From positions 1-14,356 of the forward strand of contig NZ_WMID02000057.1 in the NCBI RefSeq assembly GCF_009711165.2: a DNA stretch of 14,356 bases. The letters are read 5' to 3'. A program made the position numbers and the translations under genes. The DNA is from Flavobacterium sp. MC2016-06. GTDB lineage: Bacteria; Bacteroidota; Bacteroidia; Flavobacteriales; Flavobacteriaceae. Each line of letters begins with the position of its first letter. Positions within the stretch are counted from its first letter, which is position 1. The notes beneath the pieces were generated by a model. That model had not been told where the DNA came from, did not search any database, and saw only the letters and a list, made by a program, of their open reading frames with translations. Shown in pieces: positions 5,195-12,698 of this stretch.

Positions 5195-5596
5195 TTAGCG
5201 TACTGCTACGCTTGTATTTTTATCACCTGATTTATAAACAGATGAAACTGCTTTTTTTGATAATACTGAAGTATTCTCATCAACAGTGATTTCGTATCTT
5301 ACTTTTTTTGCGTTGTCTTCAACTTCTAAGAAGTAAGTTCCTTCTGGAAATTCTTCTAAGCTGAAAGTTCTTAAGATTCCGTCTTTACCTGAAGCATTTT
5401 CAGAATAAAGTAAATCTCCATTTTTATCGTAAATGCTTAAATTAGCTTTTTGAGTCTGGTTTAAAGCAAATGTTATTAGTCTGCCATTACCTTTTAATAC
5501 ATGAAGGTTAAAGTCATCATTTCCATCAATTGCATAAGTACTCATTCCTGTAAAAAGTACTGCACATACTAAACTTAATTTTATAATCTTTTTCAT
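5195..5596 (-). CDS. secreted beta-sandwich mini-protein, paralogue 4, 133 aa
   Basis: This is the array member nearest the AraC-type gene and divergent from it. Residues 1-22 are the signal peptide (LVCAVLFTGMSTYA), with the mature start IDGNDD. The core contains GRLITFALNQTQKANLSIYD, LLYSENASGKDGILRTF, SLEEFPEGTYFLEVEDN and VRYEITV. The tail is shorter than in paralogues 2 and 3 (SSVYKSGDKNTSVAVR), lacking the AGFS part but keeping the final VAVR. A promoter with TTG-N23-TAATTTAG precedes it. No hairpin lies upstream of its C3 element, unlike the two other units. Standalone DUF3244- or CTD-like fold is my best structural guess; function unknown. Confidence 0.9.
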   Translation of the reverse strand: MKKIIKLSLVCAVLFTGMSTYAIDGNDDFNLHVLKGNGRLITFALNQTQKANLSIYDKNGDLLYSENASGKDGILRTFSLEEFPEGTYFLEVEDNAKKVRYEITVDENTSVLSKKAVSSVYKSGDKNTSVAVR

Positions 5597-5635
5597 AATT
5601 CTCTATGTTTAAATTTTTAGTTCATTTCTCTGATG

Positions 5636-5669
5636 CTAAATTACTTCAGTTATAGCTTTTTTTTCACAA
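5636..5669 (-). promoter_or_regulatory. promoter of paralogue 4
   Basis: On the minus strand TTG (5669-5667), a 23-nt spacer and TAATTTAG (5643-5636) mirror the paralogue 3 promoter exactly in spacing. The predicted start lies about 35-40 nt before the ATG. Confidence 0.5.
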
Positions 5670-5686
5670 CTCAATTTGCCAATTTA

Positions 5687-5779
5687 TATGCTATATTCTC
5701 ATTTACGAAACCGTTATAGGTTAAAATTTGAATTATTTAAGGTATTTTTGTTAATTCGGTTATTATTTTTCAATGAATT
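5687..5779. promoter_or_regulatory. shared upstream element, copy C3
   Basis: Third copy of the 93-bp block, upstream of paralogue 4. It is slightly more diverged at its right end (TATTTTTCAATG). At the dyad it carries CCGTTATAGG, the form also seen in C4, whereas C1 and C2 have CCGATATAGG. That makes C3 the copy closest to C4 at this site. Confidence 0.65.
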
Positions 5780-5948
5780 ATTAAAAATGGCATTTTGTTA
5801 AAAAGTCTATATTTCTTACATAAATGATATATCTATATAAAAAAGTAGATTTAAATACGATATTGAGAAAAAATATGTAATAAAAAAATAAGACCTATAA
5901 AAAACTACTGTTTTAGTCATAATTCTGTAGAAATATTTTTTTGATTTC
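5780..5948. other. AT-rich spacer between the array and the regulator
   Basis: About 170 bp between C3 and C4 with no gene, hairpin or recognisable promoter. It is very AT-rich (for example GATATATCTATATAAAAAAG) and could act as a bendable spacer in a divergent control region, but nothing in it demonstrates that. Confidence 0.3.
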
Positions 5949-6041
5949 TATGCAATATTCGCATTTACGAAACCGTTATAGGTTAAAATGTAGATTATTT
6001 TAAGTGTTTTTGTTAAATTTGCTATTATTATTTAAAGATTT
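5949..6041. promoter_or_regulatory. shared upstream element, copy C4, at the AraC-type gene
   Basis: This fourth copy ends only a few bases before the ATG at 6046. It retains GCATTTACGAAACCG, TATAGGTTAAA and GTTTTTGTTAA, so the conserved TTG-containing stretch would be promoter-proximal for the regulator. Its presence at the regulator and at three target-like genes fits an AraC-type autoregulated circuit, or descent from one divergent intergenic region. Confidence 0.6.
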
Positions 6042-6045
6042 TATC

Positions 6046-6918
6046 ATGAAGACAATTGCCCCAGCTCTTGAAGTGATAACTAACTCATACGGAAGTTCTT
6101 TTACCTACACTAAACACGCCGAAAAGACCAATAGCAAAGCTCATTTATGGCATTATCATCCAGAAATCGAGTTGGTTTATATAAACGGCGGGGCGGGCAA
6201 AAGACAAATAGGAAGCCATGTTTCTTATTATACCAATGGTAGTTTATTACTAATAGGTGCTAATTTGCCGCATTGCGGCTTTACAAATGAAGAAACGGGA
6301 AACAAGAACGAAACCGTTATTCATATTAAACCTGAATTTTTAGGGAATGATTTTTTTATCGCTCCCGAAATGAGAAAGGTTCAAAATATTATCAGCCAGT
6401 CAAAAGCAGGAATTGCTTTTGGAGGTGAGACTAAAAAACAAATTGGAAAGAAAATTGAGATGATGGAACACCAGCTTCCGTTTGAACGTTTGCTGACTCT
6501 TTTGAGTATTTTAGATGAATTAGAATCGTCTGATGATTACACGGTTCTAAATGCTGATGGTTTTTCTTTAGAATTGCAAACACAGGACAACGATAGAATA
6601 AATGTGATTTTTAATTACGTAAAAGACCATTTTCAGGAATCAATCGCTTTAGACGAAGTTTCAAATTTAGTGAGTATGACAACGCCGTCTTTCTGTCGTT
6701 ATTTTAAGAAAATCTCAAACAAAACGTTTACAGAATTTGTAAATGAATATCGTTTGGTACATGCTTCAAAACTTTTGGCCGAAAAACCAATTAGTATTAA
6801 TGAAGTATGTTACGAAAGTGGTTTTAATAATTTCAGCCACTTTAGTAAGTCGTTTAAACAATACACAGGTAAAAGCGCTTCGCAGTACCGCCACGAACAC
6901 AAGATTATTATAAAGTAG
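6046..6918 (+). CDS. AraC-family transcriptional regulator with cupin sensor, 290 aa
   Basis: This is a DNA-binding regulator with an N-terminal sensor. Residues 30-95 form an AraC-type cupin: HLWHYHPEIELVYI carries H33, H36 and H38, followed by NGSLLLIGANLPHCG. Residues 183-286 hold two helix-turn-helix motifs: ALDEVSNLVSMTTPSFCRYF, then ISINEVCYESGFNNFSHFSK with the family's usual F-K-x-x-x-G-x-S-x-x-x-Y-R ending. The length of 290 residues is normal for this class, often sugar- or metabolite-responsive. The frame also opens at a GTG at 6004, but that lies inside the shared element and adds an unlikely hydrophobic stretch, so the ATG at 6046 is preferred. Its 5' element is shared with the neighbouring secreted-protein array, which makes those genes the best candidate targets. 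No effector can be named. Confidence 0.9.
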   Translation: MKTIAPALEVITNSYGSSFTYTKHAEKTNSKAHLWHYHPEIELVYINGGAGKRQIGSHVSYYTNGSLLLIGANLPHCGFTNEETGNKNETVIHIKPEFLGNDFFIAPEMRKVQNIISQSKAGIAFGGETKKQIGKKIEMMEHQLPFERLLTLLSILDELESSDDYTVLNADGFSLELQTQDNDRINVIFNYVKDHFQESIALDEVSNLVSMTTPSFCRYFKKISNKTFTEFVNEYRLVHASKLLAEKPISINEVCYESGFNNFSHFSKSFKQYTGKSASQYRHEHKIIIK

Positions 6919-6938
6919 CTTTTAACTTCTAAATTTAT

Positions 6939-6991
6939 TAGGTTTTGTTTGGTTTTATTGATTATTTTTAATCCAGAAATAACAAAACCTA
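6939..6991. promoter_or_regulatory. inverted repeat in the 5' region of the M13 peptidase gene
   Basis: TAGGTTTTGTT at 6939-6949 and AACAAAACCTA at 6981-6991 are perfect 11-bp complements with 31 nt between. The right arm ends 9 nt before the peptidase ATG. It could fold in the leader RNA or be a regulator site; no T-run follows, so it is not an obvious terminator for the AraC-type gene. Confidence 0.4.
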
Positions 6992-7000
6992 ACAAAACAT

Positions 7001-9034
7001 ATGAATTTAATAAGAACTTCAATTCTAATACTTTCTATCGCAGCTTTCTCAAGTTGTAATAAAAAAGAGACCACATTCTCAGATCCCTTAGTAACCAATC
7101 GAGATACTACAGTAAATCCAGCCGAAGATTTTTTTAATTATGCAAACAATGGCTGGTTTAAGAAAAATCCAATTTTAAACACCGATAGCAGTAATGGTAT
7201 AATGAGAATTATTACCGATACTATTAATAATCAGATAAAAAATATCTGCGAAAAATCTGCTTTAGATGAAGATGCTTCAAAAGGAAGTAACAAACAAAAA
7301 ATTGGCGATTTCTATGCTTCAGGTATGGACACGATTGCGATCGAAAAAGCAAAACTTTTACCGCTTAATGCTGAATTAAAAAATATTGACGCTATTACAG
7401 ATGTCCCAAGCCTTGTAAGTTCGATTGCGCATTTACAAACAATTGGAGCCAATCCTGCATTTTCATTTTATGTAAGTCAAGATGATAAAATCAGCACAAA
7501 ATATGCTTTGTTCTTTTTGCAAGGTGGTTTAGGAATGGGACAGAGAGATTTTTATTTGGAAACAGATAAAAGAAATGTCACCATTAGAAATGAATATGCT
7601 GTTCATCTAAAAACCATTATGAAATCGATGGGACAAGATGATGCAGCAGCAGCTAAAAGTGCAGCGGTTATTCTAAAACTTGAAACAGATCTTGCAAAGG
7701 CTTCTAGAAAATTAGAAGCTCTTCGTGATCCTATCAAAAATTACAACAAGCTTACAGTAGATCAGTTTAATAAACAAACCTCTAATATAGATTGGAAAAA
7801 AGTACTTCCTATATTAGGTATTGCCAAAGCCGATACCGTTATTGTTGGTCAGCCGGAGTTTTTTACAGCCTTAAATACTTTATTAAAAACGTATTCAACC
7901 GAAGATTGGAAAACGTATCTAAAATGGAATTTGGTAAATTCTTACGCTTCGTTCTTAAATAAAGATATCGAGAAATCAGATTTTAAATTTTTCTCTACAG
8001 TAATGAATGGCGTTACCACACAAAAACCACGTTGGAAAAGAGTGGTAAATCAAACTGATAGTTCTTTGGGAGAATTAATTGGTCAGGTTTATGTTGCAGA
8101 ATATATGCCAAAAGGTGTCAAGGAGAAATTAGAAGAAATTGGAAATAATGTTCGTGATGTATTTGCCGAACATATTAAAAAGTTAGATTGGATGAGTGCT
8201 CCTACAAAGGAAAAAGCGCTCAATAAACTGAGCAAAATTGTAATGAAATTGGGATATCCTGATAAATGGAAAGATATGAGCCAGCTTTCTATCGATCGTA
8301 AGTCATATTGTGCCAACGTAATGAATGCCAATATTTGGGAATATAAATACATGATCAATAAATTTGGTAAACCAGTTGATAGAACAGAATGGGGCATGCA
8401 GCCACAAACTTATAATGCTTATTATAACCCGAGTAATAACGAAATTGTAATTCCGGCTTGTAATATTATTGTGCCTGGATACGAAGGGCGTATGCCAGAT
8501 GATGCTGTATTGTATGGTATTATTGGAGGTTCGTTTTTTGGACATGAAATTACGCATGGTTTTGATGATCAAGGAAGTCAATACGATGAAAAAGGAAATT
8601 TAAACAATTGGTGGACTGCAGAAGATTTGAAGAAATTTAAAGAAAAAACTAAACTGATTGTTGCACAGTACAATAAATTTGAAGTTTTAGGAAAACATGT
8701 CAATGGAGATGCAACTCAAGGCGAGAATATTGCAGATTTAGGAGGTGTTGTTGTAGGTTATGAAGCATTTAAGAAAACAAAACAATATAAAAACAACGAA
8801 AAAATTAGTGGATTAACTCCAGATCAGCGTTACTTTTTGGCATATGCATATTCTTGGATGATTAACAGAAGAGACGAATCTAAGATTACACAAATTACAA
8901 CAGATGTGCATTCGCCGGAGCAATTTAGAATAAACGGACCATTGGCTAATATTCCTGAATTTTACAAAGCATTTAATGTAAAACCAAACAACAAAATGTA
9001 TCAGTCAGATAGTTTACGTGTAGTGATTTGGTAA
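7001..9034 (+). CDS. M13-family (neprilysin/PepO-like) zinc metallopeptidase, lipoprotein, 677 aa
   Basis: M13 enzymes cleave short peptides outside the cytoplasm. The N-terminus is a lipoprotein signal with lipobox FSSC (C19), so the product should be anchored to a membrane, probably the outer one. The N-terminal all-helical M13 domain starts around residue 40 (NPAEDFFNYANNGWFKKN, a family hallmark). The catalytic domain has NAYYNP at residue 472, the zinc motif HEITH (H515, E516, H519) and ENIADLGG with E575 as third ligand and D579. The C-terminal RVVIW matches the family's usual ending. Length is normal and no key residue is missing. It stands alone between an inverted repeat and a strong terminator; the AraC-type gene 82 bp upstream is co-oriented and read-through is possible. 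Confidence 0.95.
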   Translation: MNLIRTSILILSIAAFSSCNKKETTFSDPLVTNRDTTVNPAEDFFNYANNGWFKKNPILNTDSSNGIMRIITDTINNQIKNICEKSALDEDASKGSNKQKIGDFYASGMDTIAIEKAKLLPLNAELKNIDAITDVPSLVSSIAHLQTIGANPAFSFYVSQDDKISTKYALFFLQGGLGMGQRDFYLETDKRNVTIRNEYAVHLKTIMKSMGQDDAAAAKSAAVILKLETDLAKASRKLEALRDPIKNYNKLTVDQFNKQTSNIDWKKVLPILGIAKADTVIVGQPEFFTALNTLLKTYSTEDWKTYLKWNLVNSYASFLNKDIEKSDFKFFSTVMNGVTTQKPRWKRVVNQTDSSLGELIGQVYVAEYMPKGVKEKLEEIGNNVRDVFAEHIKKLDWMSAPTKEKALNKLSKIVMKLGYPDKWKDMSQLSIDRKSYCANVMNANIWEYKYMINKFGKPVDRTEWGMQPQTYNAYYNPSNNEIVIPACNIIVPGYEGRMPDDAVLYGIIGGSFFGHEITHGFDDQGSQYDEKGNLNNWWTAEDLKKFKEKTKLIVAQYNKFEVLGKHVNGDATQGENIADLGGVVVGYEAFKKTKQYKNNEKISGLTPDQRYFLAYAYSWMINRRDESKITQITTDVHSPEQFRINGPLANIPEFYKAFNVKPNNKMYQSDSLRVVIW

Positions 9035-9058
9035 AAAAAAATAGTTTTCAGACAAAAG

Positions 9059-9086
9059 ACATTCGCTATTGCGAATGTTTTTTTTT
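9059..9086 (+). terminator. intrinsic terminator after the M13 peptidase
   Basis: ACATTCGC at 9059-9066 pairs with GCGAATGT at 9071-9078 over a TATT loop, followed by a run of T to 9086. A textbook Rho-independent terminator. Confidence 0.9.
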
Positions 9087-9338
9087 GCAATAAAATTTAA
9101 ATAACAGGCCTGTTTTTTATCACTTGTTCTACGACTTATCCGAAATTCATTAGTGAAAATTTGCGTAATTCGTGGCAAAAAGTCTCTCTCAATAGATGAT
9201 TCTAAAAACATTAAAAAGCTACAGCAAAAGAAATATTAAATAAAATTTACAAAAGCATTATAAAAAAGCTAGTCGGATTTTTCAGATAATTTATTTTGAA
9301 AAGGGTATATTTACAAACCTTAATCGAAAATAATAAAT
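9087..9338. other. intergenic, no gene seen
   Basis: It contains a 12-bp perfect palindrome, AACAGGCCTGTT (9103-9114), followed by Ts, and the phrase TTTGCGTAATTCGTGGCAAA near 9162-9181. That phrase looks like a worn dispersed repeat of these genomes, though this is from memory. A clear promoter for the esterase was not found; TATATTTA near 9306 is a weak -7 candidate. Confidence 0.35.
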
Positions 9339-10208
9339 ATGAAAAACTTTAAGATTTTAGTATTTACTGTCTTTCTATGCGTATCGTCAATGACTTACGC
9401 AGCAAAAGTAGATACTTTACAAGTTGCAAGTACAGCTATGAACAAAACCTACAAAGCTGCGGTTGTTTTACCCAATTCGTATGCCAAAAGTAAATCGGCA
9501 TTTCCAGTGATGTACTTATTACACGGAGCTTATGGGCATTTTAGTGATTGGTTAAAAAACACTCCAAACAAAAAATTAGTTCAGAGTTTATCAGATCAAT
9601 ATAATATTATTATTGTGATGCCAGAAGGCGAAACCTTTAGTTTTTACTTAGACAGTCCGGTAAATAAAGAAAGTCAGTTTGAAACTTTTATCACGCAAGA
9701 AGTAATTCAGAAAGTAGACAAAACGTACAGAACCATAAGCAATAGAAGCGGCAGAGTAATAACAGGACTTTCTATGGGAGGTCACGGAGCGTTGTATCTT
9801 TCTGCCAAACATCCAGATTTATTTTGTGCCGCCGGAAGCATGAGCGGAGCAGTAGATATGAGTGTAATGCTCAATAGAGATTCGTCTTCGCAGGTTGTAA
9901 AATTAATGCAGCCCGTTTTTGGAGATAAAAGCGGCAGTTCTGAAATGTACGAGCAGTATGCAGTAATTGGAATGCTCGATAAACTTAAAGCAAACAAACT
10001 ACCATTAATAATAGATTGTGGCGTTGATGATTTTCTTATAGAACCTAACAGAGAATTACACCGAAGATTGGTGTATAATAAAGTAGATCACGATTACACC
10101 GAACGTCCAGGTGCACATACTTGGGATTATTGGGAAAATTCACTGCCATATCATGTGTTATTTTTTAACAAAATATTGCTTAAAAATCAGGTAGTTGCAA
10201 AAAAATAA
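9339..10208 (+). CDS. secreted esterase of the esterase D / PF00756 type, 289 aa
   Basis: This is a serine alpha/beta-hydrolase of the group that includes esterase D, feruloyl esterases and mycolyltransferases. Residues 1-21 are a signal peptide (VFLCVSSMTYA), so it is periplasmic or exported. Visible elements are the oxyanion region LLHGAYG (H62), the nucleophile elbow GLSMGG with S145, an acid around D230/D231 (CGVDDFL) and the histidine H260 in PGAHTWDYW. These complete a Ser-Asp-His triad in the expected order and spacing. There are no accessory carbohydrate-binding domains. The gene is alone and co-oriented with the small lipoprotein gene 98 bp downstream. The substrate cannot be told from sequence; S-formylglutathione hydrolase is less likely because the protein is exported. 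Confidence 0.9.
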   Translation: MKNFKILVFTVFLCVSSMTYAAKVDTLQVASTAMNKTYKAAVVLPNSYAKSKSAFPVMYLLHGAYGHFSDWLKNTPNKKLVQSLSDQYNIIIVMPEGETFSFYLDSPVNKESQFETFITQEVIQKVDKTYRTISNRSGRVITGLSMGGHGALYLSAKHPDLFCAAGSMSGAVDMSVMLNRDSSSQVVKLMQPVFGDKSGSSEMYEQYAVIGMLDKLKANKLPLIIDCGVDDFLIEPNRELHRRLVYNKVDHDYTERPGAHTWDYWENSLPYHVLFFNKILLKNQVVAKK

Positions 10209-10239
10209 AAAGAAAATTAACAAAAATTAACCTAAAATA

Positions 10240-10247
10240 TATTTTTG
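10240..10247 (+). promoter_or_regulatory. candidate -7 box of the small lipoprotein gene
   Basis: TATTTTTG matches TAnnTTTG and lies about 60 nt before the ATG at 10307. No TTG is present at the expected distance upstream, so the promoter is incomplete. Confidence 0.3.
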
Positions 10248-10306
10248 GTTTGGTTTTTGGAATACAAAATATATAATACCACTATAAACCCTTAAAAAAC
10301 AAATTT

Positions 10307-10819
10307 ATGAAAAAGATACTTACCCTTTTTGCGGTTGTTGGATTAGCTGTATTTTCTAGTTGTTCTAATGATGATGTAGATAACGATACTATAAGTGAAG
10401 TTTTTGAACTTCAAAATATAAGTTTTGATTTTAATAATACTGATGGTTATAATATTTATCAAAAATTAAATCCGACAATTTTTGACTCTGATAATATTTT
10501 GATTTATAGATTGGCAGGAACAATTGATTCAAATACTCCTATTTGGCAATTGATACCAAGAACTTTATATTTACCAAATAGCCGTGAACTTGATTATGAT
10601 TATGATTTTAGTAAAGAAGATTTTACAATTTACGCGAGAGCAAATTATGATTTAGAAACTACTCCAGAATTTTTAGACAATCAAACATTTAGGATTGTAA
10701 TTGTTCCAGGAGCTTTTTCAGGTACAGGAAAATCAGTTAATAAAGAAGATTATTCAGATTATAATGCTGTAATTAAAAAATATAAAATTGATGATAGCAA
10801 TGTTAAAAAATTAAACTAA
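10307..10819 (+). CDS. small hypothetical lipoprotein, 170 aa
   Basis: The N-terminus MKKILTLFAVVGLAVFSSC is a lipoprotein signal with acylated C19, followed by the acidic stretch SNDDVDND, typical of Bacteroidota lipoproteins; the acidic residues may favour surface export. The body (residues 30-160) is rich in aromatic residues and Asp, with IYRLAGT, IWQLIPRTLYLP and FRIVIVPG, suggesting a beta-rich domain. I know similar small lipoproteins from Flavobacterium genomes but not a function or a named domain. The gene has its own leader and ends at a bidirectional terminator, so it is probably a single-gene unit. Confidence 0.8.
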   Translation: MKKILTLFAVVGLAVFSSCSNDDVDNDTISEVFELQNISFDFNNTDGYNIYQKLNPTIFDSDNILIYRLAGTIDSNTPIWQLIPRTLYLPNSRELDYDYDFSKEDFTIYARANYDLETTPEFLDNQTFRIVIVPGAFSGTGKSVNKEDYSDYNAVIKKYKIDDSNVKKLN

Positions 10820-10836
10820 GAGTTAATTTTAAAAAT

Positions 10837-10868
10837 AAAAAAAGGAAATCGTAAGATTTCCTTTTTTT
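10837..10868. terminator. bidirectional terminator between converging genes
   Basis: A7-GGAAATC at 10837-10850 pairs with GATTTCC-T7 at 10855-10868 over a GTAA loop. It serves the lipoprotein gene on the + strand and the T9SS-sorted protein on the - strand. Confidence 0.9.
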
Positions 10869-10874
10869 ATTAGT

Positions 10875-12650
10875 TTAGTTAGTTTTTATAAAAGTCATTT
10901 GAAAATTTCTCCTGGCTGTTTCAATGTTTACAAAATAAGTTCCAATTACTAAATTTGAAACATTTATACTTATTAAATTTGGGCTTGTAACTGAAAAATT
11001 ATTAGAATTTACTATACTTCCCATTGTATTTGCAATACTTATTTTAGCATTTGCTAAATCATAATTACCATCTGCATTTTCAATATTTATAATTGAAGAA
11101 GCTGGATTTGGATATAGTTTAAATGGCGGTGTTGATGTGCTAATGTTAGTAGAAGGAGTTAAGCTTATTTCATTACTGTAATATGTTTCTCCATCATAAA
11201 TATTGTCTGTTGCTATACGTCTATAATTATAAGTTGGAATTTCGGCTGGATTTCTTCCGTTACCAGGAATTAATTCAAGAACTGGAGGTAAATAATCTTT
11301 AGATATCGCTTTTGATATATTTGTCCAATTGCTCAATGTTGTTCCTCTGCTAGTTACAGCCTGACTTTGCCATTGATAGGATAAATATGTGTTTTTATCT
11401 GAAATTGTTGTTGTGCCGGTTATTATTGAAGGCTTTTCAATTTCATTTGAAGATGATACCTGTAGAGTTTGATCACAACAAATTGTATTATTCTCGCGAA
11501 TAGTATGAAGTGAAATTTTTAGTACATTACTAGTTCTTTTTATATTTCCATAAACTGCAATTCTTCTTATTAAGTAAAAGTTATCCTCAGAATTATTAGG
11601 TTTTGGTATATATGATGAATTTAATGAAACTGAAAATTGATTTGGGATTGTATTCCAGATTGAATTTTGTTGAAAAGTTCGATTTGTTGTTCGATATTCC
11701 CATTCATATCTATCAACGGTGGTACTAGTTGTTTCCCCTCTTTTTAGAACGTAAAAAGGATCTTGTAAAATGTTTAAGTTTACAAATGACCTATCACCAG
11801 ATATTTCTTTTGGATTAGTATCACTGATTTCAGCAGATCCATAAATGTCTATCGCTGAATTTACGAAAATTTCATTTGTGGTTATAGGAGAAGGAACAAC
11901 TGTAATAGTGGCAGTATTACTTTTATTCGCAAAATCATTTTTGTAAGTGTATCCTAATCCTCTCGTGACTGTTATGTTTTTAAGTTCTGTTGTGTAATCT
12001 AAATATAATGTTTTAGATATATTATCTAATTCTAGGACTGTTGCATTTGCAGAAGTCCATCTAGCATTAATTCCGTAAGAGTAGCCTGAGTAAGGGTTTT
12101 GATATTGAGAGCCTGTTATTGGAGCTGGTTTATCACCTAGTCGAATGGTTTGATTGCAACATAAAGTATTTACAATTTTTGATGGATTAGGAGCATCTGC
12201 AGGAGGTGTTGGACTTCCTCCGTTTATTGTTGCGTTTTTTATAATAGCAATGCTAGAACTCTTATAGACTACAGATGTACTTGTTTTGTATTCTGCGTAT
12301 ATATAATCTCCAGTTGTGTCAAAATCTCCCCAGTTTAATTGAATGGTAAAACTTCGTACAGCTGTTTTTCCTTCACCAAAATATAGAGCTCCACCGTCTC
12401 CTCCTGTAACAGTACCTATACTCATTCCGTTAACTGAAATGATTTTGATAGTGCCGCCATTTCCAGGAATTGCGGGCATATCCACTTGAACTCCTAAAGA
12501 GACAGTTGATGTTGGTGTAGAGCCTAAATTTAGAGGTCCGCTATTAATATTAGTGTTGTTGATACCTGTTGGTGTAAGAGTTACTTTTTGCCCAAACATA
12601 AAAGTGTTTAATAAGAGCAGGAAAACGAGACAGAAGTAATTTTTTCTCAT
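10875..12650 (-). CDS. T9SS type A sorted surface/secreted protein, 591 aa
   Basis: The product is exported by Sec and then by the type IX system. The signal peptide is residues 1-20 (CLVFLLLLNTFMFG, cut before QKVTL). The C-terminal sorting domain covers about 510-591: LYPNPASSIINI opens it, then AKISIANTMG and NLVIGTYFVNIET. Between lie beta-rich segments with no enzyme motif. Two modules start with a Cys-Cys motif: LCCNQTIRLGDKPAPITG near 173 and ICCDQTLQVSSSNEI near 390, suggesting an internal repeat. Adhesin or surface scaffold is the best guess. The frame is open 26 codons upstream to 12728, but MRKNYFCL at 12650 is a proper signal peptide start. Low-complexity, Ser/Thr/Asn-rich composition is usual for these proteins. 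It is monocistronic. Confidence 0.9.
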   Translation of the reverse strand: MRKNYFCLVFLLLLNTFMFGQKVTLTPTGINNTNINSGPLNLGSTPTSTVSLGVQVDMPAIPGNGGTIKIISVNGMSIGTVTGGDGGALYFGEGKTAVRSFTIQLNWGDFDTTGDYIYAEYKTSTSVVYKSSSIAIIKNATINGGSPTPPADAPNPSKIVNTLCCNQTIRLGDKPAPITGSQYQNPYSGYSYGINARWTSANATVLELDNISKTLYLDYTTELKNITVTRGLGYTYKNDFANKSNTATITVVPSPITTNEIFVNSAIDIYGSAEISDTNPKEISGDRSFVNLNILQDPFYVLKRGETTSTTVDRYEWEYRTTNRTFQQNSIWNTIPNQFSVSLNSSYIPKPNNSEDNFYLIRRIAVYGNIKRTSNVLKISLHTIRENNTICCDQTLQVSSSNEIEKPSIITGTTTISDKNTYLSYQWQSQAVTSRGTTLSNWTNISKAISKDYLPPVLELIPGNGRNPAEIPTYNYRRIATDNIYDGETYYSNEISLTPSTNISTSTPPFKLYPNPASSIINIENADGNYDLANAKISIANTMGSIVNSNNFSVTSPNLISINVSNLVIGTYFVNIETARRNFQMTFIKTN

Positions 12651-12698
12651 GATGTTGTTTTTAAATTTATATGAGATAAAAATAAGTATTATGTATGT

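Larger units (their letters stand above)
3371..5779 (-). repeat. tandem gene-sized duplication, about 860-bp period, three units
   Basis: Equivalent landmarks repeat with near-constant spacing. The terminators start at 3371, 4231 and 5091 (860, 860). The gene starts are 3879, 4739 and 5596 (860, 857). The upstream elements start at 3971, 4831 and 5687 (860, 856). The long hairpins lie at 4121 and 4981 (860). Each unit is terminator, gene, promoter and upstream element, plus a hairpin in the first two. Near-constant length with sequence divergence inside the genes points to tandem duplication followed by substitution and few indels. Confidence 0.9.

Noticed and set aside
3371..5779. Integron cassette array (one small gene plus a palindrome per unit)
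   Set aside because: The units are paralogues of one another, no integron integrase is present, and the hairpins lack attC-type simple-site pairs. Tandem duplication explains them.
6004..6045. GTG start extending the AraC-type protein by 14 residues
   Set aside because: The extension is a low-complexity hydrophobic read of the shared upstream element; the ATG at 6046 begins a normal family N-terminus.
8089..8581. Open frames antisense to the M13 peptidase
   Set aside because: Shadow frames opposite a strongly supported coding region with the complete active site.
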